From positions 62,001 to 126,000 of the forward strand of contig SVFV01000004.1 of NCBI GenBank assembly GCA_015056655.1: 64,000 nt of DNA. The letters are read 5' to 3'. The translations under genes were made by a program, and so were the position numbers. The stretch is from Butyrivibrio sp. (lineage in GTDB: Bacteria; Bacillota; Clostridia; Lachnospirales; Lachnospiraceae). Numbering within the stretch: the first letter of the stretch is position 1; each line of letters starts with the position of its first letter. Positions 43,894 through 53,191 of the stretch are shown here, one piece after another. The notes below the pieces were generated by a model that saw only the letters and a program-made list of their open reading frames with translations, was not told the origin of the DNA and ran no database searches.

Positions 43894-45753
43894 ATGCTGC
43901 TTAACAGAATTAAAAAAGCAAATGACATAAAAATGATACCGGACAACAAGCTTGATGATCTTGCTCTTGAGATTAGAGAATTTCTCATAGACAAGATAAG
44001 CCACACCGGAGGACATCTGGCTTCAAACCTTGGTGCTGTTGAACTTACAATGGCACTTCACATGGAGCTTAAGCTACCTGAGGATAAGATAATCTGGGAT
44101 GTTGGACATCAGTCCTATACTCACAAGATCCTCACAGGTAGAAAAGATGGCTTTGATACACTTAGAAAGTACGGCGGACTTAGTGGATTCCCCAAGAGAT
44201 CTGAGTCTGACTGTGACAGCTTTGATACAGGTCACAGCTCAACCAGTATATCCGCTGGCCTTGGTATGGTAAAGGCAAGAGAGCTTGCCGGTGATAAATA
44301 TACAGTAGTTTCTGTAATTGGTGATGGCTCACTTACTGGCGGCCTTGCTTATGAAGCTCTTAACAATGTAGCTAAGCTTGATACAAACTACATCATAATT
44401 CTTAATGATAATGAAATGTCTATATCCGAGAATGTAGGTGGTATGGCTAAGTATCTTAACCATGTCCGTACAAACGAAGGATATTTGAATTTAAGGGACG
44501 ATATTTACAATTCCCTTAAGAATACCAGACCCAAGGTTGTAAGAGGCATTAGAAGGGCAAAGAACAGCTTTAAACAGCTATTTGTACCTGGAATGGTATT
44601 TGAGAATCTTGGTGTGACATATTTAGGACCAATTGATGGTCATGACATTCCTGCTTTGCGTGCTGCAATTCGTGAGGCAAAGAAGGTTCGTAAGGGTGTT
44701 CTTATTCACGTTGTAACCAAGAAGGGAAAAGGCTTTGAGCCTGCAGAGAAGCATCCTGCAAGATTCCATGGTACTGAGCCTTTCCTTCCGCAGAACGGAA
44801 TTCCCAGGAATCCCAGAACAACAGCTAACTATCAGGATATTTTCAGCACAGTTATGTGTAAGATAGGTGAACGTGATCCCAAGGTTGTAGCTATAACAGC
44901 GGCAATGGCTGATGGCACAGGATTAAAGCGTTTCAGAAACATGTATCCTGACAGATTTATAGATGCTGGAATTGCAGAGGAGCACGCAGTTACTTTTGCT
45001 GCAGGACTTGCAGTTGGAGGTTTCCATCCGATTTTTGCGGTGTATAGCTCATTTCTGCAGAGAGCCTATGATCAGGTTATGGAGGACGTATGCCTTCAGA
45101 ATCTGCCTGTTACATTCGCTATAGACAGAGCAGGACTTGTTGGAAGTGATGGAGAGACCCACCAGGGTATATTTGATCTGTCATATCTTTCATCTATGCC
45201 CAATATGCATATCATGGCTCCAAAGAATAAATGGGAGTTATCAGATATGCTCAAGTTCGCAATCAAGTTTGATGGACCGACAGCTATAAGATATCCCAGA
45301 GGCACAGCTTATGATGGACTTCAGAATTTCAGAGCACCTATAGAAATGGGTAAGGCTGAGCCTATCTATGAAGAGAGTGACATTCTCCTTCTTGCAGTTG
45401 GTAGCATGGTTAAGACTGCTGAGAAGGCAAGAGAGATCATTAAAGAAAATGGTTACAACTGCTCCCTTACAAATGCAAGATTTGTAAAGCCTATTGATAA
45501 GGATTATATAAGAGAGGCAGTTAAAAAGCATAAGCTGATTGTCACCATGGAAGAGAATGTGGAGTCAGGCGGCTTCGGAGATCAGGTCAGAGGCTTTATG
45601 TGCAAGGAAGGCATGTGTGTGCCAATCCTTAGCATAGCAATCCCTGATGAGTTTGTGACACATGGTTCCTGTGATGAGCTGTGCAGACAGCTTGGAATTG
45701 ATGCGGAATCAGTTGCAAATAAAGTAATTGAAAAGTTCAAAGGAATAGATTAA
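43894..45753 (+). CDS. dxs: 1-deoxy-D-xylulose-5-phosphate synthase
   Basis: TPP enzyme making DOXP from pyruvate and glyceraldehyde 3-phosphate, first step of the MEP pathway. TPP/Mg motif VIGDGSLTGGLAYEALNN near 150; IWDVGHQSYTHKILTGR near 65; transketolase pyrimidine domain DAGIAEEHAVTFAAGLA near 350; DRAGLVGSDGETHQG near 410. 619 residues is typical. Its stop overlaps the tlyA start. Confidence 0.97.
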   Translation: MLLNRIKKANDIKMIPDNKLDDLALEIREFLIDKISHTGGHLASNLGAVELTMALHMELKLPEDKIIWDVGHQSYTHKILTGRKDGFDTLRKYGGLSGFPKRSESDCDSFDTGHSSTSISAGLGMVKARELAGDKYTVVSVIGDGSLTGGLAYEALNNVAKLDTNYIIILNDNEMSISENVGGMAKYLNHVRTNEGYLNLRDDIYNSLKNTRPKVVRGIRRAKNSFKQLFVPGMVFENLGVTYLGPIDGHDIPALRAAIREAKKVRKGVLIHVVTKKGKGFEPAEKHPARFHGTEPFLPQNGIPRNPRTTANYQDIFSTVMCKIGERDPKVVAITAAMADGTGLKRFRNMYPDRFIDAGIAEEHAVTFAAGLAVGGFHPIFAVYSSFLQRAYDQVMEDVCLQNLPVTFAIDRAGLVGSDGETHQGIFDLSYLSSMPNMHIMAPKNKWELSDMLKFAIKFDGPTAIRYPRGTAYDGLQNFRAPIEMGKAEPIYEESDILLLAVGSMVKTAEKAREIIKENGYNCSLTNARFVKPIDKDYIREAVKKHKLIVTMEENVESGGFGDQVRGFMCKEGMCVPILSIAIPDEFVTHGSCDELCRQLGIDAESVANKVIEKFKGID

Positions 45754-46643
45754 TGGCAAAAGAAAGACTTGATGTCATATTGGTTTCAAGGGGGCTTGCG
45801 ACTTCCAGAGAGAAGGCAAAGGCAATTATCATGGCTGGAGATGTTTTTGTTAACGGCCAGAGAGAGGATAAGCCCGGAACCTCATTTGACGAGTCAAAAA
45901 TAACTTCATTAGAGGTAAAAGGAGATCAGCTTCCATACGTAAGCAGAGGCGGATTAAAGCTTGAAAAAGCAATGAAGAGCTTTGATCTGAAGCTAGATGG
46001 ATTTGTTTGTATGGATATCGGTGCATCTACCGGAGGCTTTACAGACTGTATGCTTCAGAATGGTGCTATCAAGGTATATTCAGTTGATGTAGGACATGGA
46101 CAGCTTGCCTGGAAGCTTCGCTCAGATGAGAGAGTTGTCTGCATGGAAAAGACGAACTTCAGATATCTGACAAGACAGGACATTGATGATGACCTTGATT
46201 TTGCTTCAGTCGATGTTTCTTTTATATCACTTACCAAAATACTTATTCCTGCAAGAAAGCTCTTAAAGGATGGCGGTGAAATGGTTTGTCTAATTAAGCC
46301 CCAGTTTGAAGCAGGCAGGGAAAAGGTAGGTAAGAAGGGCGTTGTAAGAGAGCCTGAAACTCATAGAGAAGTTATTTGCAAGGTAATGGATTTCGCAGGA
46401 CTTATAGGATTTGAAATTCTTGGACTTAGCTTTTCACCTGTAAGAGGTCCTGAAGGAAATATAGAGTATCTTTTATACATCAAAAAGGATGCTTCTAGAA
46501 ATGAAGAGGTTTCAGAGATTGATGAAGCAGCAGGACTTCGTAAGCTTTCTCAGGTAATAGATGAGAAAAGCGGAATATCATGTAGTCCTGAATTTACAGC
46601 TTTAATACAGGAGACGGTGGAAAAAGCACACGGGGAGTTATAG
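45753..46643 (+). CDS. tlyA: TlyA-family rRNA 2'-O-methyltransferase
   Basis: S4 RNA-binding domain (ERLDVILVSRGLATSREKAK) followed by an FtsJ-like SAM methyltransferase domain with CMDIGASTGGFTDCML near 90 and KGVVREPETHREV. Homologues methylate ribosomal RNA; some are annotated as haemolysin from an old assay. The dxs-tlyA-nadK-argR-recN order is standard in Firmicutes. Confidence 0.93.
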   Translation: MAKERLDVILVSRGLATSREKAKAIIMAGDVFVNGQREDKPGTSFDESKITSLEVKGDQLPYVSRGGLKLEKAMKSFDLKLDGFVCMDIGASTGGFTDCMLQNGAIKVYSVDVGHGQLAWKLRSDERVVCMEKTNFRYLTRQDIDDDLDFASVDVSFISLTKILIPARKLLKDGGEMVCLIKPQFEAGREKVGKKGVVREPETHREVICKVMDFAGLIGFEILGLSFSPVRGPEGNIEYLLYIKKDASRNEEVSEIDEAAGLRKLSQVIDEKSGISCSPEFTALIQETVEKAHGEL

Positions 46644-46648
46644 GGGAC

Positions 46649-47503
46649 ATGAAGCGTTTTTTCATTATTACTAATAAGAGTAAAGACCCTGAATTAAAAG
46701 AAACTTTGCACATCAGGAACTATCTGATTTCAAAGGGAGCTGAATGTGAGCTGGCAGAAAGGGACTGCTTAGCCGGTTCAGAGTCCGATAAACCTTATAC
46801 ATGTAAGGTGCCTGATGATGTAGATGTTTGTATTGTTTTAGGCGGCGATGGAACAATGCTCCAGGCAGCTGCCAATGTAATTGATAAAGATATTCCGATA
46901 ATTGGTGTTAATATGGGGACACTGGGATATCTTGCGGAGGTTGATGTAGCGAATGTGGAGGAGGCTCTGGATAAGCTTCTTTCTGATTCCTACGAGATCG
47001 AAGAGAGAATGATGTTAAAGGGGGTTCTTCGTCAAGGGGAAGATGAGGGCAAAATCAACTATGCTCTCAATGATATCGTTATTGTCAGATGTTCATCCCT
47101 ACAGGTTTACAACTTTAATATCTATGTAAATGATATGCCTCTTACCAAATATCAGGCGGATGGCATAATCCTTTCTTCACCCACTGGATCTACTGGTTAT
47201 AATATGTCGGCAGGCGGCCCTATTGTGGACCCGGAAGCGCAGATTCTCTTACTTACGCCCATTTGTCCGCATACCATAAATGCAAGAACCATAGTTTTGT
47301 CTGAGCATGACAGAGTGACGGTTGAGATTGGCATGGGACGCGGCGATTCTGTACAGATGCTTGAAGCAGCAATCGATGGCAGTAATAGAAAAATAATGAA
47401 GAGCGGTGATAAGATAGATATTTCCGCTGCAGATAAAGTAACCAAAATAGTTAAGCTTAATAGTGAGAGCTTTTTGAACACACTGAGGAAAAAATTAGTA
47501 TGA
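46649..47503 (+). CDS. nadK: NAD kinase
   Basis: Phosphorylates NAD to NADP. VLGGDGTMLQAAANVI (GGDGT) near residue 67, GVNMGTLGYLAEVD and SSPTGSTGYNMSAGGPIVDP are the NAD-kinase signatures. 284 residues is normal. It overlaps argR by four bases. Confidence 0.97.
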   Translation: MKRFFIITNKSKDPELKETLHIRNYLISKGAECELAERDCLAGSESDKPYTCKVPDDVDVCIVLGGDGTMLQAAANVIDKDIPIIGVNMGTLGYLAEVDVANVEEALDKLLSDSYEIEERMMLKGVLRQGEDEGKINYALNDIVIVRCSSLQVYNFNIYVNDMPLTKYQADGIILSSPTGSTGYNMSAGGPIVDPEAQILLLTPICPHTINARTIVLSEHDRVTVEIGMGRGDSVQMLEAAIDGSNRKIMKSGDKIDISAADKVTKIVKLNSESFLNTLRKKLV

Positions 47504-47946
47504 AGAAAAAAAGACAGAGTAGGTTACTCGAGATAATCCGCACAAATGTAATTGAGACACAGGAGCAGATCGCTGATATTTTAAAGGCTGAGGGATATGA
47601 CGTTACTCAGGCTACTGTATCAAGAGATATCAGAGAGCTCAGACTGACCAAAAGAGCAACACCTGATGGAAAGCATAAGTATGTTATCATTCAGGATGGT
47701 TCCGGAATGGATGACAAATATACAGATGTTTTGAGAGCAGGTTTTGTCAGTATGGACAAAGCTCAGAACATTCTGGTTGTCAGAACTGTTTCCGGAATGG
47801 CAATGGCTGTAGCCGCTGCTTTGGATGCTATGGATTATGACGAGATAGTAGGATGCATAGCTGGTGATGATACAATTATGTGCGCTATACGTACAACAGA
47901 AGACGTAGAGCTTGTGATGCAGAGACTTAATGAAATCGTCGAATAA
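47500..47946 (+). CDS. argR: arginine repressor ArgR
   Basis: Winged-helix N-terminus (RLLEIIRTNVIETQEQIADI, TQATVSRDIRELRLTK) and C-terminal arginine-binding oligomerisation domain (GCIAGDDTIMCAIRTTEDVE). Controls arginine metabolism genes elsewhere. 148 residues is typical. Confidence 0.95.
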   Translation: MKKKRQSRLLEIIRTNVIETQEQIADILKAEGYDVTQATVSRDIRELRLTKRATPDGKHKYVIIQDGSGMDDKYTDVLRAGFVSMDKAQNILVVRTVSGMAMAVAAALDAMDYDEIVGCIAGDDTIMCAIRTTEDVELVMQRLNEIVE

Positions 47947-48029
47947 ATAAAGCTTATAGATGGTTAATACCATTTGTAATATAGATTTATGATTTCCCAC
48001 GCCCGGAGAAGCAGGGGAAAGGAATAAAA

Positions 48030-49733
48030 ATGTTATATAGTTTACACGTGAAGAATCTGGCTCTTATAAATGAGCAGGAGATTGAGTTTGAAAAGGGCCT
48101 CAACATAATGAGCGGTGAGACCGGAGCAGGTAAGTCTGTAATAATCGGAAGTGTTAACCTTGCTCTTGGAGGAAAAGCTGATAGTGGGATGATCCGCACA
48201 GGTGCAGATTACGCCCTTATTGAACTGACCTTTGGAATAAAGGATGAAGCGCAGCTTGAGAGATTAAAGGAGCTGGATATCCCTGTTGATGATGACGGAA
48301 CCTTGATCCTTCAGAGAAAGATAATGGAGGGCAGAAGCGTCTGCAAGGCTGGTGGTGAGACTGTCAGTGCTAAGCAGCTTCGAGAGCTTTCCAACATTCT
48401 GATAAATATTCATGGACAAAATGATAATCAGGAGCTTTTACATAAGAAAAAGCATCTGATGATTCTGGATGATTACTCAAAGGATGAGCTTACTCCTCTC
48501 AAAGAAAAATGCGAGAATTCCTATAGGGCATGGAAAAATGTTCTGAAGGAATTAGAAGAAACTAATCTCGATGAAAGAGAAAGAACCAGAGAACAGGATC
48601 TGGCTAGCTTTGAGCTTGAGGAAATTGATAAGGCACAGCTTAGACTTGGAGAAGATGAAGACCTCGAGAGTAAATATCGCAGGATGGTCAATTCTCAGAA
48701 GATAGCGCAGGCTGCTAACGTAGCTGCTGAAGCAACCGGAGCTGGAGATACTTCAGATAATGCATCTGAACTCATTGGACGAGCTGTAAGAGAGCTTTCA
48801 TCAGTAAGTAGTTATGATGAAGGAATGGCTGATTTGCTTGATCAGATAAATGATATCGATAATTTATTATCGGATTTTAGACATAGTCTTTCCGCTTATA
48901 TTACTGAGCTTGAATTTGATCCTCAGTTTTTCCAGGAAACAGAAGACAGACTCAATACAATAAATCATCTTAAGGATAAGTATGGCGGCTCAATAGAGGC
49001 AGTACTTAAGTATCGCGATGAGAAGGAAGCTGAACTTAAAAAGCTAACTGATCTTGGTGCATATAGAGAAAAGCTTTTATCTGATGAAAAGAAGTATCAT
49101 GAGGAGACACTTGAGATATGCAAGAAGATCTCCGATGTGAGAAAAGAAAATGCTAAAAAGCTTTCTGAGTTATTAAAGAATGCTCTTGTTGATCTTAACT
49201 TCATTGATGTCAGATTTGAAATAAATGTAAGCCCATCAGAGGATAAAATATCCGCAGACGGCTGTGATGATGTAGAGTTCATGATCTCCACTAACCCCGG
49301 AGAGCAGATGAGGCCTTTGGACAGCGTTGCCAGTGGTGGTGAGCTTTCAAGAATAATGCTTGCACTTAAGACAGTTGTTGCTGACAAGGATGAAATTGAT
49401 ACACTTATCTTTGACGAAATAGATGCTGGTATTAGCGGACAGACAGCCTGGAAGGTTTCTGAGAAGCTTGGACTTTTAGCAGGAGATCACCAGATAATCT
49501 GCATAACACACCTTCCGCAGATTGCAGCAATGGCTGACACTCACTATGAGATAAAAAAAGAAACAACTGACGAAAATGGTCAGGAGAGAACAGTTACCAG
49601 AATCAATAAGCTCCCTGAAAACGAACGTGCAACAGAGCTTGCAAGAATGCTTGGCGGAGCAACCATTACAGACACTGCTTTGGAAAATGCAAAGGATATG
49701 ATAAAGCAGGCAGAAAAGGTAAAGAAGAGATGA
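48030..49733 (+). CDS. recN: DNA repair protein RecN
   Basis: SMC-like ATPase in double-strand break repair. Walker A MSGETGAGKSVIIGSVNLAL near the start, coiled coils in the middle (about 150-370), signature DSVASGGELSRIMLALK and Walker B TLIFDEIDAGISGQTAWKVS near 470. AAAGGAATAAAA precedes the start. Confidence 0.96.
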   Translation: MLYSLHVKNLALINEQEIEFEKGLNIMSGETGAGKSVIIGSVNLALGGKADSGMIRTGADYALIELTFGIKDEAQLERLKELDIPVDDDGTLILQRKIMEGRSVCKAGGETVSAKQLRELSNILINIHGQNDNQELLHKKKHLMILDDYSKDELTPLKEKCENSYRAWKNVLKELEETNLDERERTREQDLASFELEEIDKAQLRLGEDEDLESKYRRMVNSQKIAQAANVAAEATGAGDTSDNASELIGRAVRELSSVSSYDEGMADLLDQINDIDNLLSDFRHSLSAYITELEFDPQFFQETEDRLNTINHLKDKYGGSIEAVLKYRDEKEAELKKLTDLGAYREKLLSDEKKYHEETLEICKKISDVRKENAKKLSELLKNALVDLNFIDVRFEINVSPSEDKISADGCDDVEFMISTNPGEQMRPLDSVASGGELSRIMLALKTVVADKDEIDTLIFDEIDAGISGQTAWKVSEKLGLLAGDHQIICITHLPQIAAMADTHYEIKKETTDENGQERTVTRINKLPENERATELARMLGGATITDTALENAKDMIKQAEKVKKR

Positions 49734-50368
49734 CACTAGATTATGATGATCTGATCAACAGTATAAAGGCCAGCCTTGGCAGGATAGAACAGGTTGATGT
49801 TAAGGATATCCCTAATATTGATCTGTATATGGATCAGCTTTTGTCCTTTATGGATGAAAGCCTCCATAAGTCTGTAAGGCATCCGGGAGTTGATAAAATC
49901 CTTACCAAGACCATGATCAATAACTATGCCAAAAACGATGTTCTTCCTCCTCCGGTAAAAAAGAAATACTCAAAGGATCACATAATTCTTTTGATATTTA
50001 TTTTTTACTACAAGAATATTTTGTCCATCCATGATATACAGACTCTCCTTTCTCCCCTCAATAAGAGATTTGGAAAGGATGATGAGGATATTACATTAAA
50101 GGATATCTATCAGACAATCTATGACGAGCAGGATGATATAATAGAGGTTCTAAAGGAAGACATTGAGAGAAAATATAAGGCTGCAATAGAATCTTTTCCT
50201 AATGCAAAGGGAGATGACAAACAGGAACTTCAGATGTTTAATTTCATCTCTATGCTTTCCTATGACGTTTTTGTGAAAATGCTTCTTATTGAGAACATCT
50301 TGGATCACATAGAGGCGGGCTGTGAAAAAAACAGTAACCAAAGTGAAGGCAGAAAGAAGAAAAAATAG
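49730..50368 (+). CDS. DUF1836 protein
   Basis: Resembles the DUF1836 family of Firmicutes, which look like MerR/HTH-type proteins: TKTMINNYAKNDVLPPPVKK (HTH-like) followed by YSKDHIILLIFIFYYKNILS. No function is established. The start overlaps the recN stop (ATGA), so it is coupled. The Lys-rich C-terminus is unusual but uninformative. Confidence 0.8.
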   Translation: MTLDYDDLINSIKASLGRIEQVDVKDIPNIDLYMDQLLSFMDESLHKSVRHPGVDKILTKTMINNYAKNDVLPPPVKKKYSKDHIILLIFIFYYKNILSIHDIQTLLSPLNKRFGKDDEDITLKDIYQTIYDEQDDIIEVLKEDIERKYKAAIESFPNAKGDDKQELQMFNFISMLSYDVFVKMLLIENILDHIEAGCEKNSNQSEGRKKKK

Positions 50369-50385
50369 AGGTTTTTACATTATTT

Positions 50386-52809
50386 ATGAGTATTTACGAT
50401 ACACTGAACAGTGAACAGAAAAAAGCGGTTCTGCAGACAGATGGCCCAGTTCTCATACTTGCAGGAGCAGGTTCGGGAAAGACCAGAGTACTGACTCACA
50501 GAATCGCTTATTTAATTGATGAGTGCGGAGTTAACCCATGGAATATCCTTGCCATTACCTTTACTAATAAGGCAGCAGGCGAGATGAGAGAACGTGTGGA
50601 CAATATTGTTGGATTTGGTTCAGAGAGCATCTGGGTTGCAACCTTCCACTCCACATGCGTCAGAATCTTAAGACGCTACGCAGATAAGCTTGGATACGAC
50701 AATAACTTTACCATCTACGATTCAGATGATTCCAAATCTGTGCTTAAGGAAATCTGCAAAAGATACCAGCTTGAAACTCAGCAGCTTAAGCTTCGTAGTA
50801 TTCAGACTGCTATTTCACACGCTAAGGATAACTGCGTAGATGCAAGAGAGTATGCACTTTCTTCCGCTGATGATTTCAGAAAACAAAAGATAGCCAAGGC
50901 ATTTATTGAGTATGAGAATACTTTGAAAAAGAATAATGCCATGGATTTTGATGATCTCCTTCTTAATACTGTAAAGCTTTTCAAAGAAAATCCTGATGTG
51001 CTTAATCAGTATCAGGAGAGATTCAAATACATAATGGTTGATGAGTATCAGGACACAAACAATGTCCAGTTTGAATTCATCAGACTTTTGGCTGACAAAT
51101 ACAGAAACCTTTGTGTTGTAGGTGATGATGACCAGAGTATTTACAGATTCAGAGGTGCAAACATCCGCAATATTCTTGACTTCGAGAAGGTTTATCCAGA
51201 TGCATGTGTTATAAAGCTGGAGCAGAACTACAGATCAACACAGGCCATCCTTGATGCTGCTAATAGTGTTATCAGGAACAACTATGGCAGAAAGGACAAG
51301 GCTCTCTGGACAGACGAAGGAAAGGGAGAGCTTGTTAAGTTCAAGCAGGTAAACACTGGATATGATGAAGCACAGTTCATAGCTAACGACATCATTAAGC
51401 TAAAGAAAAGTGGCAGATCAGACTATAAAGAGATCGCTGTTCTCTACAGAACCAATGCTCAGTCTCGACTCATAGAGGAACGCTTTGTGCACGAGGGAAT
51501 TCCTTATGACCTCGTGGGCGGCGTAAACTTCTATTCCAGACGAGAGATAAAGGATATGCTTGCGTATCTCAAGGCTATCGATTCAGGGAATGATGACCTT
51601 TCTGTAAGACGAATCATAAATGTTCCCAAGAGAGGAATTGGAGCTACAAGCATTTCTCATGTTCAGGAATATGCTGACAGAGTAAACATAAGCTTTTTAA
51701 AGGCATGTGATGAGGCGGATATCATTCCTGGTCTCAATAAGGCAGCAGCTACTAAGTGTAAAGCATTTGCAAACATGATTCGTGTTTTCAGATCTTATGC
51801 AAAAGAAGAGAGCCTTGAGAAGATGCTTCAACATGTTATCAGAGAGATAGGATATATAGATTATCTGTACACCATCGATGATAACGAGAACATTGAGGAT
51901 AATGAGAGACAGCAGAACGTGGACGAGCTTATCTCCAAGATGGCTGCCTACGAGGAAAAGGAAGACGAGCCTACTCTTACAGGATTTTTGGAGGAGGTAG
52001 CACTTGTAGCTGATATAGACAATGTATCAGAGGATGACGACAAGGTTCTTCTTATGACACTCCACAGTGCTAAGGGTCTTGAGTTTGATAATGTTTACCT
52101 TGCAGGAATGGAGGAAAATCTTTTCCCTAGTTATATGACTCTTATGAATGAGGATAATGATCCTGAAGGACTTGAGGAAGAGAGAAGACTTGCATACGTT
52201 GGTATAACAAGAGCTAAAAAGCATCTGACACTCACCTGCGCTAAGAGCAGAATGAACAGAGGTCAGCTCGAGTACAACAGAGTAAGCAGATTCGTGACAG
52301 AGATTCCTGAGGAGCTTATTGATCAGGCAGGAGATCCGCTTGATAAGTTCCTGTTTGATGGAGGAGAGTCAATCGATGATGATGATGATATCGATATCGA
52401 GACTGGAACTCTCTTTAAAAAGAAAATGAATTTCAGTGGAGCTGGAACTACAGGATACTCAGCATATTCTGGAACTAAGGCAGCAGTCGCAAGACCTACA
52501 GCCAAGGCTAAGCCTGTTCAGCCTATTAAAAGAGCTGTTCCCAAGGATAAGCCATTTATAGCAGGAGCTGCTTCTGCCCACAAGGGTGCAGCGATTGGAA
52601 AGCCTGGATTATCCGGACTTTCAAAGGGAATGCCTGCTGGTACAAAACCTGATTATGAGGTTGGCGACAGAGTAGCCCACGTGAAATTCGGTGAAGGAAA
52701 GGTCTTAGACATAGTTAAAGAGCCTCGTGATTACAAGGTCACAATCGAGTTCGACGACTATGGTACAAAGATTATGTTTGCAGCTTTCGCCAAGCTGAAG
52801 AAAATATAA
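50386..52809 (+). CDS. pcrA: ATP-dependent DNA helicase PcrA/UvrD
   Basis: SF1A 3'-5' helicase in repair and plasmid replication. Motif I LILAGAGSGKTRVLTHRIAY, motif II MVDEYQDTNNVQFE, motif III VVGDDDQSIYRFRGANI, motif VI EERRLAYVGITRAKKHLTLT. The C-terminal 60 residues form the PcrA Tudor-like domain (YEVGDRVAHVKFGEGKVLDI) that binds RNA polymerase. 807 residues, slightly long owing to an Ala/Lys/Pro linker. Confidence 0.96.
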   Translation: MSIYDTLNSEQKKAVLQTDGPVLILAGAGSGKTRVLTHRIAYLIDECGVNPWNILAITFTNKAAGEMRERVDNIVGFGSESIWVATFHSTCVRILRRYADKLGYDNNFTIYDSDDSKSVLKEICKRYQLETQQLKLRSIQTAISHAKDNCVDAREYALSSADDFRKQKIAKAFIEYENTLKKNNAMDFDDLLLNTVKLFKENPDVLNQYQERFKYIMVDEYQDTNNVQFEFIRLLADKYRNLCVVGDDDQSIYRFRGANIRNILDFEKVYPDACVIKLEQNYRSTQAILDAANSVIRNNYGRKDKALWTDEGKGELVKFKQVNTGYDEAQFIANDIIKLKKSGRSDYKEIAVLYRTNAQSRLIEERFVHEGIPYDLVGGVNFYSRREIKDMLAYLKAIDSGNDDLSVRRIINVPKRGIGATSISHVQEYADRVNISFLKACDEADIIPGLNKAAATKCKAFANMIRVFRSYAKEESLEKMLQHVIREIGYIDYLYTIDDNENIEDNERQQNVDELISKMAAYEEKEDEPTLTGFLEEVALVADIDNVSEDDDKVLLMTLHSAKGLEFDNVYLAGMEENLFPSYMTLMNEDNDPEGLEEERRLAYVGITRAKKHLTLTCAKSRMNRGQLEYNRVSRFVTEIPEELIDQAGDPLDKFLFDGGESIDDDDDIDIETGTLFKKKMNFSGAGTTGYSAYSGTKAAVARPTAKAKPVQPIKRAVPKDKPFIAGAASAHKGAAIGKPGLSGLSKGMPAGTKPDYEVGDRVAHVKFGEGKVLDIVKEPRDYKVTIEFDDYGTKIMFAAFAKLKKI

Positions 52810-52927
52810 TTAAAAAAATATTAAGAGTTTTGTTTTCAATGGAAACATGATTTTAGGTCGTGTAAAATGAATTATGGAGCAGAATTATCTGCAAATTAAA
52901 ACATTGAGGTGGAAAGGGGCTTTTATT

Positions 52928-53191
52928 ATGGATAGAAACAAAATTGAAGAGCTTTTAGAGCTTACAAGAATTAATGAGATGATTGAGAAAAAGGAAGCGG
53001 CTAACGCAAAGAAGCCTGCAAATGTAGTCCTTTGGTGCCTTGCTGTTTTTGGAGCTATTGCAGCAGTAGCTACTATCGCGTACCTGGTATTTGATTACAT
53101 GATACCTGAGTATGATGATGATTATGATTTTGACGATGACGATTTCGATGACTTCGATGACGACTTCGTGGATTTGGATCTTGAGAAATGA
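52928..53191 (+). CDS. small membrane protein with Asp-rich tail
   Basis: 87 residues: a helical N-terminus (ELLELTRINEMIEKKEAANA), one hydrophobic segment (about 35-58) and a tail of almost only Asp, Phe and Tyr. I do not recognise a function; similar small proteins occur beside rlmD or pcrA in Lachnospiraceae from memory. ATG at 52928 follows GGTGGAAAGGGGC. Its stop overlaps rlmD by four bases. Confidence 0.75.
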   Translation: MDRNKIEELLELTRINEMIEKKEAANAKKPANVVLWCLAVFGAIAAVATIAYLVFDYMIPEYDDDYDFDDDDFDDFDDDFVDLDLEK

